Assembly: GCA_963800475.1 (NCBI GenBank)
Contig: CAWDAZ010000001.1
Coordinates: forward strand, 620,001 to 684,000
Length of the DNA stretch: 64,000 bases
Direction of reading: 5' to 3'
Source: Palsa-465 sp963800475
Lineage (GTDB): Bacteria; Actinomycetota; Thermoleophilia; Solirubrobacterales; Solirubrobacteraceae
In this document: piece after piece, positions 14,084 through 22,527 of the stretch
How positions within the stretch are numbered: position 1 is the stretch's first letter
How the letters are laid out: each line of letters starts with the position of its first letter
Position numbers and translations under genes: made by a program
The notes under the pieces: model-generated
The model's input: the letters and a program-made list of their open reading frames with translations, nothing else
The model's database searches: none
Told to the model about the DNA's origin: nothing

Positions 14084-16324
14084 ATGGCGGACGTCGGACG
14101 CACGCTGCTGATCCTCGGGCTGCTGCTGGCCGCCTACGGAATCGGTGCGTCGCTGTACGGCGCCCGGACCGGACGGCGCGAGTGGGTCGACTCGGGCCGG
14201 CGCTCGGTGTACGCGCTTGCCGGGGTGATGACGATCGCGTGGGCGATCCTCGAGGCCGCGTTCTGGCGGTCGGACTTCACGTTCAACGTCGTCGCCCAGC
14301 ACTCCTCGACGACGACGCCCGCGTTCTACAAGCTCGCCGCGCCGTGGTCCTCGCAGGAGGGCTCGCTGCTGCTGTGGGTGTGGCTGCTGTCGGTGTGGTC
14401 GAGCCTGATCCTGTTCCTGACCCGCAAGCGCGTCCGCGAGATCGCCCCATACGCGACCGCCGTGCTGCTCGGGTTTGCCGCGTTCTTCACCTCGCTGGCG
14501 GCGTTCCTGGCGAACCCGTTCACGACCACAGCGACTCCGCCGACCGAGGGCGCGGGGCTCGACCCGCTGTTGCTGCACCCGAGCATGATGATCCACCCGC
14601 CGATGCTGTACTCGGGGTACACGCTGCTGACGATCCCATTCGCGTTCGCGATCGGCGCGCTGATCACCGGGCAGCTCGGCAACGCGTGGATCTCGGTCAC
14701 GCGCCGGTTCGCCCTCGCCGCCTGGCTGTTCCTCGGGATCGGCGTCGTGCTCGGCGCGCGCTGGTCCTACACCGAGCTTGGGTGGGGCGGCTACTGGGCC
14801 TGGGATCCGGTCGAGAACGCCGCGCTGATGCCGTGGCTGGCCACCACCGCGTTCATTCACTCGGTGATGATCCAGGAGAAGCGGGGGATGCTGAAGGTCT
14901 GGAATGTGTCGCTGATCCTCGGCGCCGGAACGCTCGCGGTGCTCGGGACCTTCCTGGTCCGCTCCGGGATCCTCGACTCGATCCACGCGTTCGGAGCCTC
15001 GACGCTCGGCATCCCGTTCGTGGTGCTGCTGGCGGTGATGCTCGGCTCATCGGTGGGGCTGGTGCTGTGGCGGCGCAACCGGCTCAGATCGGACGCGCAG
15101 CTCGACTCGCTGCTTTCGCGCGAGGCGGTGTTCCTGTTCCAGAACCTGGTCCTGGTGGCGATGGTGCTGGTGATCTTCTGGGTGACGTTCTTCCCGCTGA
15201 TCTCCGAGGCCGTCACCGGCACCAAGGTGTCCGTCGGGCCGCCCGCGTTCCGGCCGTTCATCGTCCCGCTCGCGCTGGTGCTCGTGGCGCTCGCCGGGAT
15301 CGGCCCGATCATCGCCTGGCGGCGCGTGACGGTCGCGAACCTGCGGGCCAGCTTCGCGGTGCCGGTGGCGGCTGCGCTCGTCACCTTGGTGACGCTGCTC
15401 GCGGTCGGCGGGGTCGCCTCGCGCCCATTCGCGCTCGTGATGTTCGTGCTCGGCGCGTTCGTGGTGACGAGCGTGGTCCAGGAGTTCGTCCGGGGGGTCA
15501 TGGCCCGCCGGGCGATGACCCACGAGTCGCCGCCGGTGGCGCTTGGACGCCTGATTCGGCGTAATCGCAGGCGCTACGGCGGGTACATCGTCCACCTTGG
15601 GTTGGCGGTGCTGCTGATCGGGGTGGCCGCCTCGTCCTCGTTCCAGCACTCGCGCGACGTGGTGCTGAAGCCCGGCCAGAGCGCCTCCGTCGACGGCTAC
15701 AAGATCACGTACGTGCGGCCGACCGCGAGCGCGACCGCACAGAAGCTGTCGTTCGGCGCGGTGCTCGACGTCTCGAAGGGCGGCCAGCACGTCACCACGC
15801 TGCGAACGACGCGCGGCTTCTATCCCTCCCAGGATCCGACGCTCGGCCAGATCGGGCGGTTCTTCAACGGCAACGCCGACAGCAATGTCGGGTTGCGGGC
15901 GGGCATCACGAAGGACATCTGGACGGTCATCAACCCGAACCTTCAGCCGCTGCAGCCGTTGATCAACCAGGGCGACCGGCTGTTCGCGGCGGCGCTCCCG
16001 AAGGCGATGCAGAATGCATCGAAGCTCCCGCCCGCCCAGGCCCGCGCGTCGATCAACCAGCTGTGGGCGCTCCGCGACCAGGCGATCACGGGGATCGCGG
16101 CGCGGTTCGTCAGCCATCCCTGGCCGGTCAGCTTCCTGCTGATCGTCGACCCGCTGGTGACGTGGATCTGGGTCGGCGCGCTCATCATCGCGTTCGGTGG
16201 CCTGATCGCGCTGTGGCCGATCCCGTCCTTCGCGCGCCGCCGCCGGCGGACTGCGCCGGTCACCGCGCGCCCGGCGTCCACGCCGGTGGGCACGCCCCGC
16301 GAGCCGGTCCGGGAGCCGGTCTAG
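14084..16324 (+). CDS. ccmF: cytochrome c heme lyase subunit CcmF
   Basis: 746 residues, about 15 membrane segments. It carries the WWD signature WGGYWAWDPVENAALMPWL near residue 230, the conserved SQEGSLLLWVWLLS near 90 and LHPSMMIHPPMLYSGY near 170 with conserved His residues. The large C-terminal periplasmic domain (DGYKITYVRPTASAT onward) is typical of CcmF. The protein accepts heme from CcmE and attaches it to apocytochrome. It starts 26 bases after ccmE. CcmA-D, CcmG and CcmH homologs are not in the window. Confidence 0.93.
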   Translation: MADVGRTLLILGLLLAAYGIGASLYGARTGRREWVDSGRRSVYALAGVMTIAWAILEAAFWRSDFTFNVVAQHSSTTTPAFYKLAAPWSSQEGSLLLWVWLLSVWSSLILFLTRKRVREIAPYATAVLLGFAAFFTSLAAFLANPFTTTATPPTEGAGLDPLLLHPSMMIHPPMLYSGYTLLTIPFAFAIGALITGQLGNAWISVTRRFALAAWLFLGIGVVLGARWSYTELGWGGYWAWDPVENAALMPWLATTAFIHSVMIQEKRGMLKVWNVSLILGAGTLAVLGTFLVRSGILDSIHAFGASTLGIPFVVLLAVMLGSSVGLVLWRRNRLRSDAQLDSLLSREAVFLFQNLVLVAMVLVIFWVTFFPLISEAVTGTKVSVGPPAFRPFIVPLALVLVALAGIGPIIAWRRVTVANLRASFAVPVAAALVTLVTLLAVGGVASRPFALVMFVLGAFVVTSVVQEFVRGVMARRAMTHESPPVALGRLIRRNRRRYGGYIVHLGLAVLLIGVAASSSFQHSRDVVLKPGQSASVDGYKITYVRPTASATAQKLSFGAVLDVSKGGQHVTTLRTTRGFYPSQDPTLGQIGRFFNGNADSNVGLRAGITKDIWTVINPNLQPLQPLINQGDRLFAAALPKAMQNASKLPPAQARASINQLWALRDQAITGIAARFVSHPWPVSFLLIVDPLVTWIWVGALIIAFGGLIALWPIPSFARRRRRTAPVTARPASTPVGTPREPVREPV

Positions 16325-16331
16325 GAGCGCG

Positions 16332-16631
16332 ATGGGCTTCGTGATCGTGCTCGTCGTGCTGGCGGTCGTGGTGGTGTTCCTGTCCGCGCCGTTCCGCCGC
16401 ACCCAGGCCATGCAGACGGGGCCCGCGCCGGGATCGGGGGCGCGGTCGATCGACAGCGAGATCGCCGAGCTCGAAGCCGACCGCGAGGCGAAGTACCGCG
16501 AGATCCGCGACGCCGAGCTCGACCACCGCACCGGCAAGCTGTCCGACGCCGACTACGAGGCGCTCGACGGCACGTTGCGGGCCGAGGCGATCGAGATCCT
16601 CCACCGACTCGATACCATCACCGAGCGATGA
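16332..16631 (+). CDS. CcmI-like small membrane protein
   Basis: 99 residues: one N-terminal membrane segment (GFVIVLVVLAVVVVFLSAPF), then a helical cytoplasmic or periplasmic part, EIAELEADREAKYREIRDAELDHRTGKLSDADYEALDGTL. The pattern of membrane anchor plus KYREIRDxELDxxTGKLSxxDY is the conserved N-terminal region of CcmI/CycH proteins, without the TPR part. Likely an assembly factor in cytochrome c maturation. It lies 7 bases after ccmF and overlaps secG by ATGA. Confidence 0.7.
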   Translation: MGFVIVLVVLAVVVVFLSAPFRRTQAMQTGPAPGSGARSIDSEIAELEADREAKYREIRDAELDHRTGKLSDADYEALDGTLRAEAIEILHRLDTITER

Positions 16632-16855
16632 CCACGATCCTCGGTGTGTTGCAGGTGTTCCTGTGCGTCGTCCTGATCTTCCTGGTGATGATGCACTCGG
16701 GGAAGGACGCCGGCCTGTCCGGGGCGTTCGGCGTCGGCACCGGCGCGGGGCCGTTCGGCGGGGGCTCGCTGGTCGAGCGCAACCTGAATCGGTGGACGAT
16801 CGGGTTCGCGATCGCGTTCGTGATCAACACGATCATCCTCATCAAGATCTCTTAG
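16628..16855 (+). CDS. secG: preprotein translocase subunit SecG
   Basis: 75 residues with two membrane segments (LGVLQVFLCVVLIFLVMMHSG and WTIGFAIAFVINTIILIKI) separated by the Gly-rich loop SGAFGVGTGAGPFGGGSLVERN, the standard SecG layout and length. SecG assists SecYEG-dependent protein export. The start overlaps the CcmI-like stop (ATGA), so it is translationally coupled to the cytochrome maturation operon. Confidence 0.9.
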   Translation: MTTILGVLQVFLCVVLIFLVMMHSGKDAGLSGAFGVGTGAGPFGGGSLVERNLNRWTIGFAIAFVINTIILIKIS

Positions 16856-17249
16856 GGGTTCTGGCGGGGTCGCTGCCCGCCCATCGTCCTGGTGCTCGAG
16901 TTGATTGGGACCGGCTGGTGCGGTCGGCGGCGCGACGGGCTCCGGGCGGGCAGCGGTCCCGCCCCCTCGCGGCCTCGACTCGGCTTCAAGCGGGTCTGGA
17001 CCTGGAGCGGGCGCGCGGGCGTACGCCCATGGGGCAAACGCGACAACCGTGCGGCGGCGAGGGCGGACGTCGTGTTTGCCCGCTCACAGCGGGCTAACGC
17101 GTCACGCGTGCACCTCGGGCCCGGGCGTGTCGCGTTTATCCGACGGCGGCTCGGGAATGCACGCGTCCGGTGCCGCGCGAGGGCGCCCGCGTGCGCCAAA
17201 CCGGGCGCCAAACCGGGCGCCACACGCGCCGCGCCCAGTCGACGGTGTC
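16856..17249. other. noncoding region with hairpins and a repeated GTCGYGTTTGCCC-like word
   Basis: No protein with family features in any frame. A 13-base word occurs three times around 17030-17140: GGGCAAACGCGAC, its near inverse GTCGTGTTTGCCC, and GTCGCGTTTATCC. The first two could form a long stem. A compact hairpin GCCCGCT-CAC-AGCGGGC (near 17080-17097) may end secG transcription. Near 17200 a 13-bp unit GCCAAACCGGGC(G) is directly duplicated. Confidence 0.4.
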
Positions 17250-17396
17250 CGGGGGCAGGCCGCCGTCGGTCGACAGCCACGAGCCGGCGAGGATCAGGAG
17301 CAGGCCGGCAACCGCGCCGGCGCCGGGACGCTCGCCGAGCAGCGAGACGCCGAGGCCGACCGCGATCACCGGGTTGACATAGGTAAGCGCCGCGAC
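17250..17396 (-). pseudogene. remnant of an EamA/DMT-family transporter (C-terminal end)
   Basis: Directly after the stop of the Fe-ADH gene, in the same frame, the minus strand reads VAALTYVNPVIAVGLG, then VSLLGERPGAGAVAGLLLILAGSWLSTDG. This is the last two membrane helices of an EamA transporter (consensus: Tyr-x-x-P-V-x-A-x-x-x-G then L-L-G-E-x then L-I-L-x-G). No initiation signal and no N-terminal nine helices exist. The Fe-ADH stop lies where the rest of the transporter should be, so this looks like a deletion scar. Confidence 0.6.
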
Positions 17397-18413
17397 TCAG
17401 TACGCCGCGCTGTACAGGGCGCGAAGCTCGTCGGCCGAAGCGGCCGGCGGGGTCATCTGCAGCTCCGGCCGCTGCGCGGCCTCCTCGACGCAGCGGTCGA
17501 GCTGCGCCTCCTCGACGCCCGCCTCGCGCAGGCTCGCGACGCCGGTCAGCGTGCGCAGCCGGGAGGCGAACTGCTCGGGCTGGGTGCCGAGCGCGTCTGC
17601 GAGCGCCGCGAAGTACCAGCCCGGCGCCCGGTCGCGGAGCGCGCGCACCGACTCGGGAAGCATGATCGCGTTCGCGGCGCCGTGCCCGACGCCGGCGAAC
17701 CGAGCCAGCGTCTGCGAGAGGACGTGGTGCAGGCCGTAGCCGGCCGAGCTGATCGCGTAGCCGGCGAGCAGCGCGCCGAGCCCGAGCGCGTCGCGCGCGT
17801 CCTCGTCGAGCGGTGGCGAGGCGAACGCTCGGGCGATCAGCCGCGCCGCCTGGAGCGCGGCGAGCGTCGCGACCGGATTGGCGAGCGGCGTCGTCGGCCC
17901 CTCGATCGCGTGGCCGAGCGCGTTGCCGGCGCTCTGCGCGAGCTCCGCGGCCGGCTGGGAAGCGGACAGCGCCGGGTCGTTGATCACGAGCGACGGCCGT
18001 ACCCCCGGCGTCGTGCCGTGGTCACCGGCAGCGCGGCGGTGGACGGGAGTCATCTCGGCGCCCGACAGCGTGGTCGGGACCGCGACCACCTGCCGCGGCG
18101 GGTCGGCCGCGGCGAGGGCCTTGGCGACGTCGATCACGCGCCCACCGCCGAGCGCGACGAGCCGCTCGCCGGCGACCGCCTCGCGCAGCTCCCCGGCCAG
18201 CTCGTCGACACGCCCGGCGCCAACCTCGTGGACTGCGGACGCCGCCTCGGGCAGTTCCGGGGCCACGGCGGATGCCCGTTGCGTCGTCAGCAGCGTGTAA
18301 GGCCGCTCGATCAGCGCGGCCGTCTCGGCGATGCTGCCGCGGCCGAACACGATCAGCCGCTCGCCGTCACGCCACCGGAACGGGACGACCGGAATCGAGA
18401 CTCCGGAGCTCAT
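17397..18413 (-). CDS. iron-alcohol-dehydrogenase-fold enzyme, maleylacetate reductase-like
   Basis: 338 residues. An N-terminal Rossmann-like part with LVALGGGRVIDVAKALA (NAD loop GGGxxxD) near residue 90 and VAVPTTLSGAEMTPV near 115, then a helical domain with SAGNALGHAIEG, GYGLHHVLSQTLARF and GVGHGAANAIMLPE. The usual first metal ligand Asp is Asn (NALGHA), as in maleylacetate reductases, which reduce maleylacetate to 3-oxoadipate in hydroxyquinol and chloroaromatic breakdown. No ring-cleavage dioxygenase lies next to it, so the substrate is tentative. Confidence 0.78.
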   Translation of the reverse strand: MSSGVSIPVVPFRWRDGERLIVFGRGSIAETAALIERPYTLLTTQRASAVAPELPEAASAVHEVGAGRVDELAGELREAVAGERLVALGGGRVIDVAKALAAADPPRQVVAVPTTLSGAEMTPVHRRAAGDHGTTPGVRPSLVINDPALSASQPAAELAQSAGNALGHAIEGPTTPLANPVATLAALQAARLIARAFASPPLDEDARDALGLGALLAGYAISSAGYGLHHVLSQTLARFAGVGHGAANAIMLPESVRALRDRAPGWYFAALADALGTQPEQFASRLRTLTGVASLREAGVEEAQLDRCVEEAAQRPELQMTPPAASADELRALYSAAY

Positions 18414-18414
18414 C

Positions 18415-18792
18415 TCAGAGCTGCTGCTCTCCGTCGAGCCGGTCGACGAGCCGAAGCAGGTCGAGCGGGCTGAACGGCTTGGTCAGGAACAGGTCCGCGC
18501 CCGCCTCCTCGGCGAGCGCTTCGACGCCGTCGCCGTGGGCGGCGGTCAGCATCACGATCGTGGCAGAACCGGTGGCCTCGTCATCGCGCAGCCGCCGGCA
18601 GGTCTCGATCCCGTTCAGCCCCGGCATGTCGACGTCGAGGAACACCAGCCGCGGGTGCTCACGGCGGGCGACCTCGACCGCCTCGAGCCCGTCACCGGCC
18701 TCGTGCAGCTCGAGCCGCGCGACGTCCTCCAGCGTGGTCGCGATCAGCTTGCGGATGAACTCGTCGTCGTCGACGATCAGCACGCCGCTCAT
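18415..18792 (-). CDS. single-domain response regulator
   Basis: 125 residues, one receiver domain: acidic pair VDDDEF, phosphoacceptor Asp in LVFLDVDMPGLNGIE near residue 53, Thr in IVMLTAAHG and Lys in LTKPFSP. No output domain, CheY-like. The ATG overlaps the stop of the HD-GYP gene (ATGA), so its partner proteins are the HD-GYP phosphodiesterase and the hybrid kinase upstream. Confidence 0.9.
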   Translation of the reverse strand: MSGVLIVDDDEFIRKLIATTLEDVARLELHEAGDGLEAVEVARREHPRLVFLDVDMPGLNGIETCRRLRDDEATGSATIVMLTAAHGDGVEALAEEAGADLFLTKPFSPLDLLRLVDRLDGEQQL

Positions 18793-19541
18793 GAGATCCG
18801 TGCTGCGATCTCCTCGAACAGGGGGTCGTCGATCGAGTTGAACGCCTCGATCACCTGCGGGTCGAAATGGGTGCCGCACTCGGAGGTGATCATCTCCCGC
18901 GCGACCGCGAAGCTCGACCTGGGCCGGTACGGACGGTCGGTCGTCAGCGCGTCGAGCACGTCGGCGACAGCGAACACGCGCGCCGCGAGCGGGATCTCCT
19001 CGCCGGCGAGCCCGTCGGGATATCCCCGGCCGTCCCAGCGCTCGTGATGGGATCGCACCACCTCGACGGACCCCGACAGGAACTCCACCCGCCCGACGAT
19101 CTCGGCTCCGATCACCGGATGCTGCTCGATCAGCGCCCGCTCCTCGTCGGTCAGCCGGTCGGGCTTGTAGAGGATCGCGTCGGGGATCGCGACCTTGCCG
19201 ATGTCGTGCAGCAGGAAGCCGAACTGCAGGTGCGTCACGTCGTCGAGTGGCAGCCCGGCGACGCGTGCGATCTCCATCCCGTACGCCGCGACGCGCTCGG
19301 CGTGCTGCCCGGTGTAGGCATCGCGCGCCTCGACCGCGTTCGAGAGCGCCGACACGGTCGCGGTGTAGGACCGCTGCAGCTCCTGTGCGCGGGTCCGCTC
19401 CTGCTTGAAGGTCTCGCGCAGATCGGCGGCGTAGCGCTCGAGCTGGCGCTCCTTGAGCGCCGCCTCCCGCTCTCTGGCGCCGAGCGCAGCGCGCAGCCGC
19501 TCGATTTCCTGGATCAACTCGGTCTCGGTCCGGACCGACAT
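18789..19541 (-). CDS. HD-GYP cyclic di-GMP phosphodiesterase
   Basis: 250 residues. Residues 1-65 form a charged coiled coil (ETELIQEIERLRAAL, REAALKERQLERYAADL). The HD-GYP domain follows: AYTGQHAERVAAYG, FGFLLHDIGKVAIPD (HD pair), IEQHPVIGAEI, VRSHHERWDGRGYPDGLAGEEIP (GYP motif) and FAVADVLDALTTDRPYR. All metal ligands are in place. It hydrolyses c-di-GMP, and the coiled coil probably couples it to an upstream signal. Located between the hybrid kinase (6 bases upstream) and the CheY-like gene. Confidence 0.92.
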   Translation of the reverse strand: MSVRTETELIQEIERLRAALGAREREAALKERQLERYAADLRETFKQERTRAQELQRSYTATVSALSNAVEARDAYTGQHAERVAAYGMEIARVAGLPLDDVTHLQFGFLLHDIGKVAIPDAILYKPDRLTDEERALIEQHPVIGAEIVGRVEFLSGSVEVVRSHHERWDGRGYPDGLAGEEIPLAARVFAVADVLDALTTDRPYRPRSSFAVAREMITSECGTHFDPQVIEAFNSIDDPLFEEIAARIS

Positions 19542-19546
19542 CGCGA

Positions 19547-21034
19547 TCAGCGTATCCGCTCGGCATTCAGCGCCGCGTCGACTGCAACCGCTGCGTCAGA
19601 TAGCGGCACGACCTCCATGCCGAGGCGGCCGATTCCAGGCGGGGCCGGAGCGCGGCCGTCGGAGAACAAGATCGCGGCGCGCCGGCGGCGGCGCCCGCGG
19701 AGGTCGAGCGCCTGGAGCACAGCCTGCGGATTGCGGATCCCGACGTCCACGAGCGCGACCTCGAAGCGCCGCTCCGCGCACGCCCGCGCGGCCGCGGTGC
19801 CGGTGTACTCCCACTGGTGCTCGATCCCCATCCGGTTGAGGTCCGGCCCGAGCTCCGCCTCGAGCTCGGGGCGTGCGACGACCAGTACCCGAGAGCGCCC
19901 CGAGTGGACCGCCGCTCCGAGCACCTGGCGCAGTTCGTCGGCGTCGATCGGCTTCGACACGACCCACTCCCCGGCCAGCTCGCGCCGGCCTGAAAACACC
20001 GACACGAACACGATCGGCAGCGAGTGGAGCGCGGCGTCGGCGCGGATCGCGCTCAGCACCTCGAAGCCGTCCATCCCCGGCATCAGCACGTCGAGCGTGA
20101 CCGCGTCGTAATCGGCCTCGCGCAGCATCTCGAGCGCCTGCGGCCCGCTGGACGCGATCTCCGCGGTCACGCCGAGCGGCGCGAGCTGGCCGGCGATCAG
20201 ATCGGCGATCTCGCGCTCATCGTCGACGACGAGCACGCGGCGCCCGCGCATCGCCGCGAGCGTCGTGCCCTCCAGCTCGACGACTGCCGGGAGCCGCACC
20301 GAGAAGGTGCTGCCGCGTCCGGGCTCGGACTCGACCTCGATCTGCCCGTCGTGGAGCTCGACGAGCGACTTGACGATCGACAGCCCGAGCCCCGTCCCCG
20401 GGGCGGCGCTCCCGTCCGGCCCGCGGTAGAACCGCTCGAAGATCCGCGACCGCTGCTCGTCGTCCATTCCCGTCCCGGTGTCGCGGACCTCGAGCTTGAC
20501 CCACGCACGGTCCGGTTCGACGGCGACGTCGATGCGCCCTCCCTCGCCCGTGTACAGGTGCGCGTTGGTGACCAGGTTGGCCACGATCTGGCGCACGCGC
20601 GCGGGGTCGGCAAGCGCGAGCCCGGTCGCGGGCGCCACGTGGACGGTCAGCGTCTGGCGCTTGCCGGCGAGCTGGGGTCCGATCAGCTCGGTGACCTCGC
20701 GAACGGCCTCCCCGACGTCGATCGGCCGGCGAGTGATCTCCACCCGGTCGGCCTCGATCCGCGCCACGTCGAGCAGATCGTTGACGAGCTCGGTGAGGCG
20801 CTCGGCCGACTTGAGGATGATCTCGACGAACTCGCGCTGGCGGTCCGACATCCCCTCCGGCGAGCGGTGCAGCAGTTCGACGAACCCCTTGATCGATGTG
20901 AGCGGACTGCGGAGCTCGTGTGAGGCGGTGGCGACGAAGTCGCTCTTGGCGCGCTCGAGCCGGGCCCGCTCGGTCGTGTCGCGCACCGTCCAGACGACGC
21001 CCTGAGCCTCGCCGCCCAGCCGCGCGGCGGTCAC
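19547..21034 (-). CDS. hybrid histidine kinase, C-terminal part (frameshifted from 21031-21939)
   Basis: 495 residues: the end of a PAS domain (AVTAARLGGEAQGVVWTVRDTTERA), HisKA with FVATASHELRSPLTSIKGF (phosphorylated His), HATPase_c with NLVTNAHLY (N box), DTGTGM (G1) and GTGLGLSIVKSL (G2). A receiver domain follows (RRVLVVDDEREIADL, AVTLDVLMPGMDGF), then a second degenerate receiver (LVVARPELEAEL, EVALVDVG). A GTG at 21034 overlaps the stop of the upstream part (GTGA), but the PAS domain is cut in half at this point, so one ancestral gene is likely. Confidence 0.85.
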   Translation of the reverse strand: MTAARLGGEAQGVVWTVRDTTERARLERAKSDFVATASHELRSPLTSIKGFVELLHRSPEGMSDRQREFVEIILKSAERLTELVNDLLDVARIEADRVEITRRPIDVGEAVREVTELIGPQLAGKRQTLTVHVAPATGLALADPARVRQIVANLVTNAHLYTGEGGRIDVAVEPDRAWVKLEVRDTGTGMDDEQRSRIFERFYRGPDGSAAPGTGLGLSIVKSLVELHDGQIEVESEPGRGSTFSVRLPAVVELEGTTLAAMRGRRVLVVDDEREIADLIAGQLAPLGVTAEIASSGPQALEMLREADYDAVTLDVLMPGMDGFEVLSAIRADAALHSLPIVFVSVFSGRRELAGEWVVSKPIDADELRQVLGAAVHSGRSRVLVVARPELEAELGPDLNRMGIEHQWEYTGTAAARACAERRFEVALVDVGIRNPQAVLQALDLRGRRRRRAAILFSDGRAPAPPGIGRLGMEVVPLSDAAVAVDAALNAERIR

Positions 21035-21939
21035 CGCGAGCGTCCGCCCGCCGTGCTCGACGATCGTCTCCGAGCTGAGCGCCGCGGTGACCGGGGAAGC
21101 GGGCTGTTGGGCGCGTCGACCGCTCCCCCAACCGTCAGCTCGGGGACGAGCCGGGCGGCACTCGGGTTGACGGCGGCGATCGCCGAGGAGCCCGCCTCGG
21201 TGACGATCAGCGCGTCGCCGAGGCTCTCGATCGTCACCTCGAGCCGGTGGCGCTCCTGCTCGACCCGCCGCTGGGCGCCGAGCAGGTCGTCGCCCATCGC
21301 GTTGAACACGGTTCCGAGCTCGCGCAGCTCGCGCGGACCCGACGGCTCCACGCGCCGGTTCAGGTCGCCGGCCGCGAGCGCGCCGGTGGCGTCCACGAGC
21401 TCGTCGAGTGGGCGCTGCAGCGAGCGCACCAGCAGCGTGATCAGCACCAGCGCGGCGATCACCGCGAGCGCTCCGCCGAGCGCGATCAGCAGCACCGCGG
21501 TGCGGGTCTCCGAACGGGCGCCGGTGCGGGCCGAGGCCTGCCGTGCCCGCTGCCGGCTCTCGAGCGCGGCCGCGAATCCTCCGGCGCCGAGTCCGGGGCC
21601 GGCCGCCAGCTCCGCCCGCAGCAGGCGCTCGCTGGCCGTGTCGCCGCGGGCGAGCGAGGTCGCGGTCGCGGCGGCGGCGCGGTACGCGGCGGCGGCCTGC
21701 GCGCGGGCGGAGCCCGCGCCGGGGCCGTGGACCTCGCGCAGCACCTCCTGCTCGGCGATCGCGGCGGTCTGGAGGTTCGCCGCGGCGGTTGCAAGCGACG
21801 AGCTGCGCACGAGCGTGTCCTCATAGCGCTGACGCGCGCGGTACAGGCTCGCGATGCCGAGCGCCGCGACCACTGCGAGCGCGATGGTCAGGCACACCAG
21901 CGCGAGACGGAGCGACCGAGCGATCGATAGGCGCGCCAT
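21031..21939 (-). CDS. hybrid histidine kinase, N-terminal sensor part (ends in a frameshift)
   Basis: 302 residues. One membrane helix (LRLALVCLTIALAVVAALGIASLY), an extracytoplasmic helical sensor of about 110 residues (four-helix type), a second helix (TAVLLIALGGALAVIAALVLITLL), a HAMP domain (LQRPLDELVDATGALAAGDLNRRV) and the first half of a PAS domain (IESLGDALIVTEAGSSAIAAVN). From about residue 280 the sequence becomes Arg/Ser-rich shadow. The frame that continues the PAS domain (VTAALSSETIVEHGGRTLAV) is offset by one base near 21090-21098, next to a CCCC run. Confidence 0.85.
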   Translation of the reverse strand: MARLSIARSLRLALVCLTIALAVVAALGIASLYRARQRYEDTLVRSSSLATAAANLQTAAIAEQEVLREVHGPGAGSARAQAAAAYRAAAATATSLARGDTASERLLRAELAAGPGLGAGGFAAALESRQRARQASARTGARSETRTAVLLIALGGALAVIAALVLITLLVRSLQRPLDELVDATGALAAGDLNRRVEPSGPRELRELGTVFNAMGDDLLGAQRRVEQERHRLEVTIESLGDALIVTEAGSSAIAAVNPSAARLVPELTVGGAVDAPNSPLPRSPRRSARRRSSSTAGGRSR

Positions 21940-21966
21940 GCCGAGGGGTAGCTATAACATGGCCGG

Positions 21967-22527
21967 ATGGCGCGGGTGTGGAGGCTCCGGCTGCTTGGGG
22001 GTATGGGTGTGTCGCTGATCGTTCCGGGGATGCTGCTCGCGTCGCTCGCCGTGCTCGCGCTCGCGGGCGGGTTCGGCGGCCTCACCGCGCTCGGGCAGGC
22101 GTTCTCCGGGCCGCCCGCGCCGGCCGCCGCGCTCACCGGCGTACGCGCCGGGGTGCCGCCGCACCCGCTGCCGCCGAGGCTGGTGGCGGCGTTGGCCGCG
22201 CCCGCGGCAGCAGCGCCTTCGAGCGCGCCGACCGGCGCGCCGGGAACGCCCGCGCCGAGCGGCTCCGTCCGGGCCGGAGCGCCGGGTCCGATCGCCTCGA
22301 TCGGTCCGACGGTGGGCGTCTCGCACCCCGGCGTGGTGCCCGCGGCCAGGAGCCAGCCCGGATCGCCCCCGGCCCCGAAGTCGCCGCCCACGGTCGCCGA
22401 CAAAATCGTCGGCGCGGGCAGCTCGGTCACCGAGCAGCTTCCCGGGCCGGTGGGCTCGAGCGCCACCAGCGCGCTGAAGACCGCCGGCGCCGCGCTCGAC
22501 TCGATCGTGCCGATCAAGTCGCCGTGA
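21967..22527 (+). CDS. secreted or membrane-anchored Ala/Pro-rich protein
   Basis: 186 residues, not recognised. An N-terminal hydrophobic segment (VSLIVPGMLLASLAVLALAGGF) serves as signal or anchor. The rest is low-complexity Ala/Pro/Ser/Gly sequence (APAAAAPSSAPTGAPGTPAPSG) ending in a short helical region (VADKIVGAGSSVTEQLPG). It may be a wall-spanning linker. Its stop overlaps the GTG start of the beta-propeller lipoprotein (GTGA), so the pair is coupled. Confidence 0.6.
   Translation: MARVWRLRLLGGMGVSLIVPGMLLASLAVLALAGGFGGLTALGQAFSGPPAPAAALTGVRAGVPPHPLPPRLVAALAAPAAAAPSSAPTGAPGTPAPSGSVRAGAPGPIASIGPTVGVSHPGVVPAARSQPGSPPAPKSPPTVADKIVGAGSSVTEQLPGPVGSSATSALKTAGAALDSIVPIKSP

Noticed and set aside
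15047..16537. Long minus-strand open frame opposite ccmF
   Set aside because: Antisense shadow; no motif and no start signals. The same holds for 28073-29467 opposite the acyl-CoA ligase.
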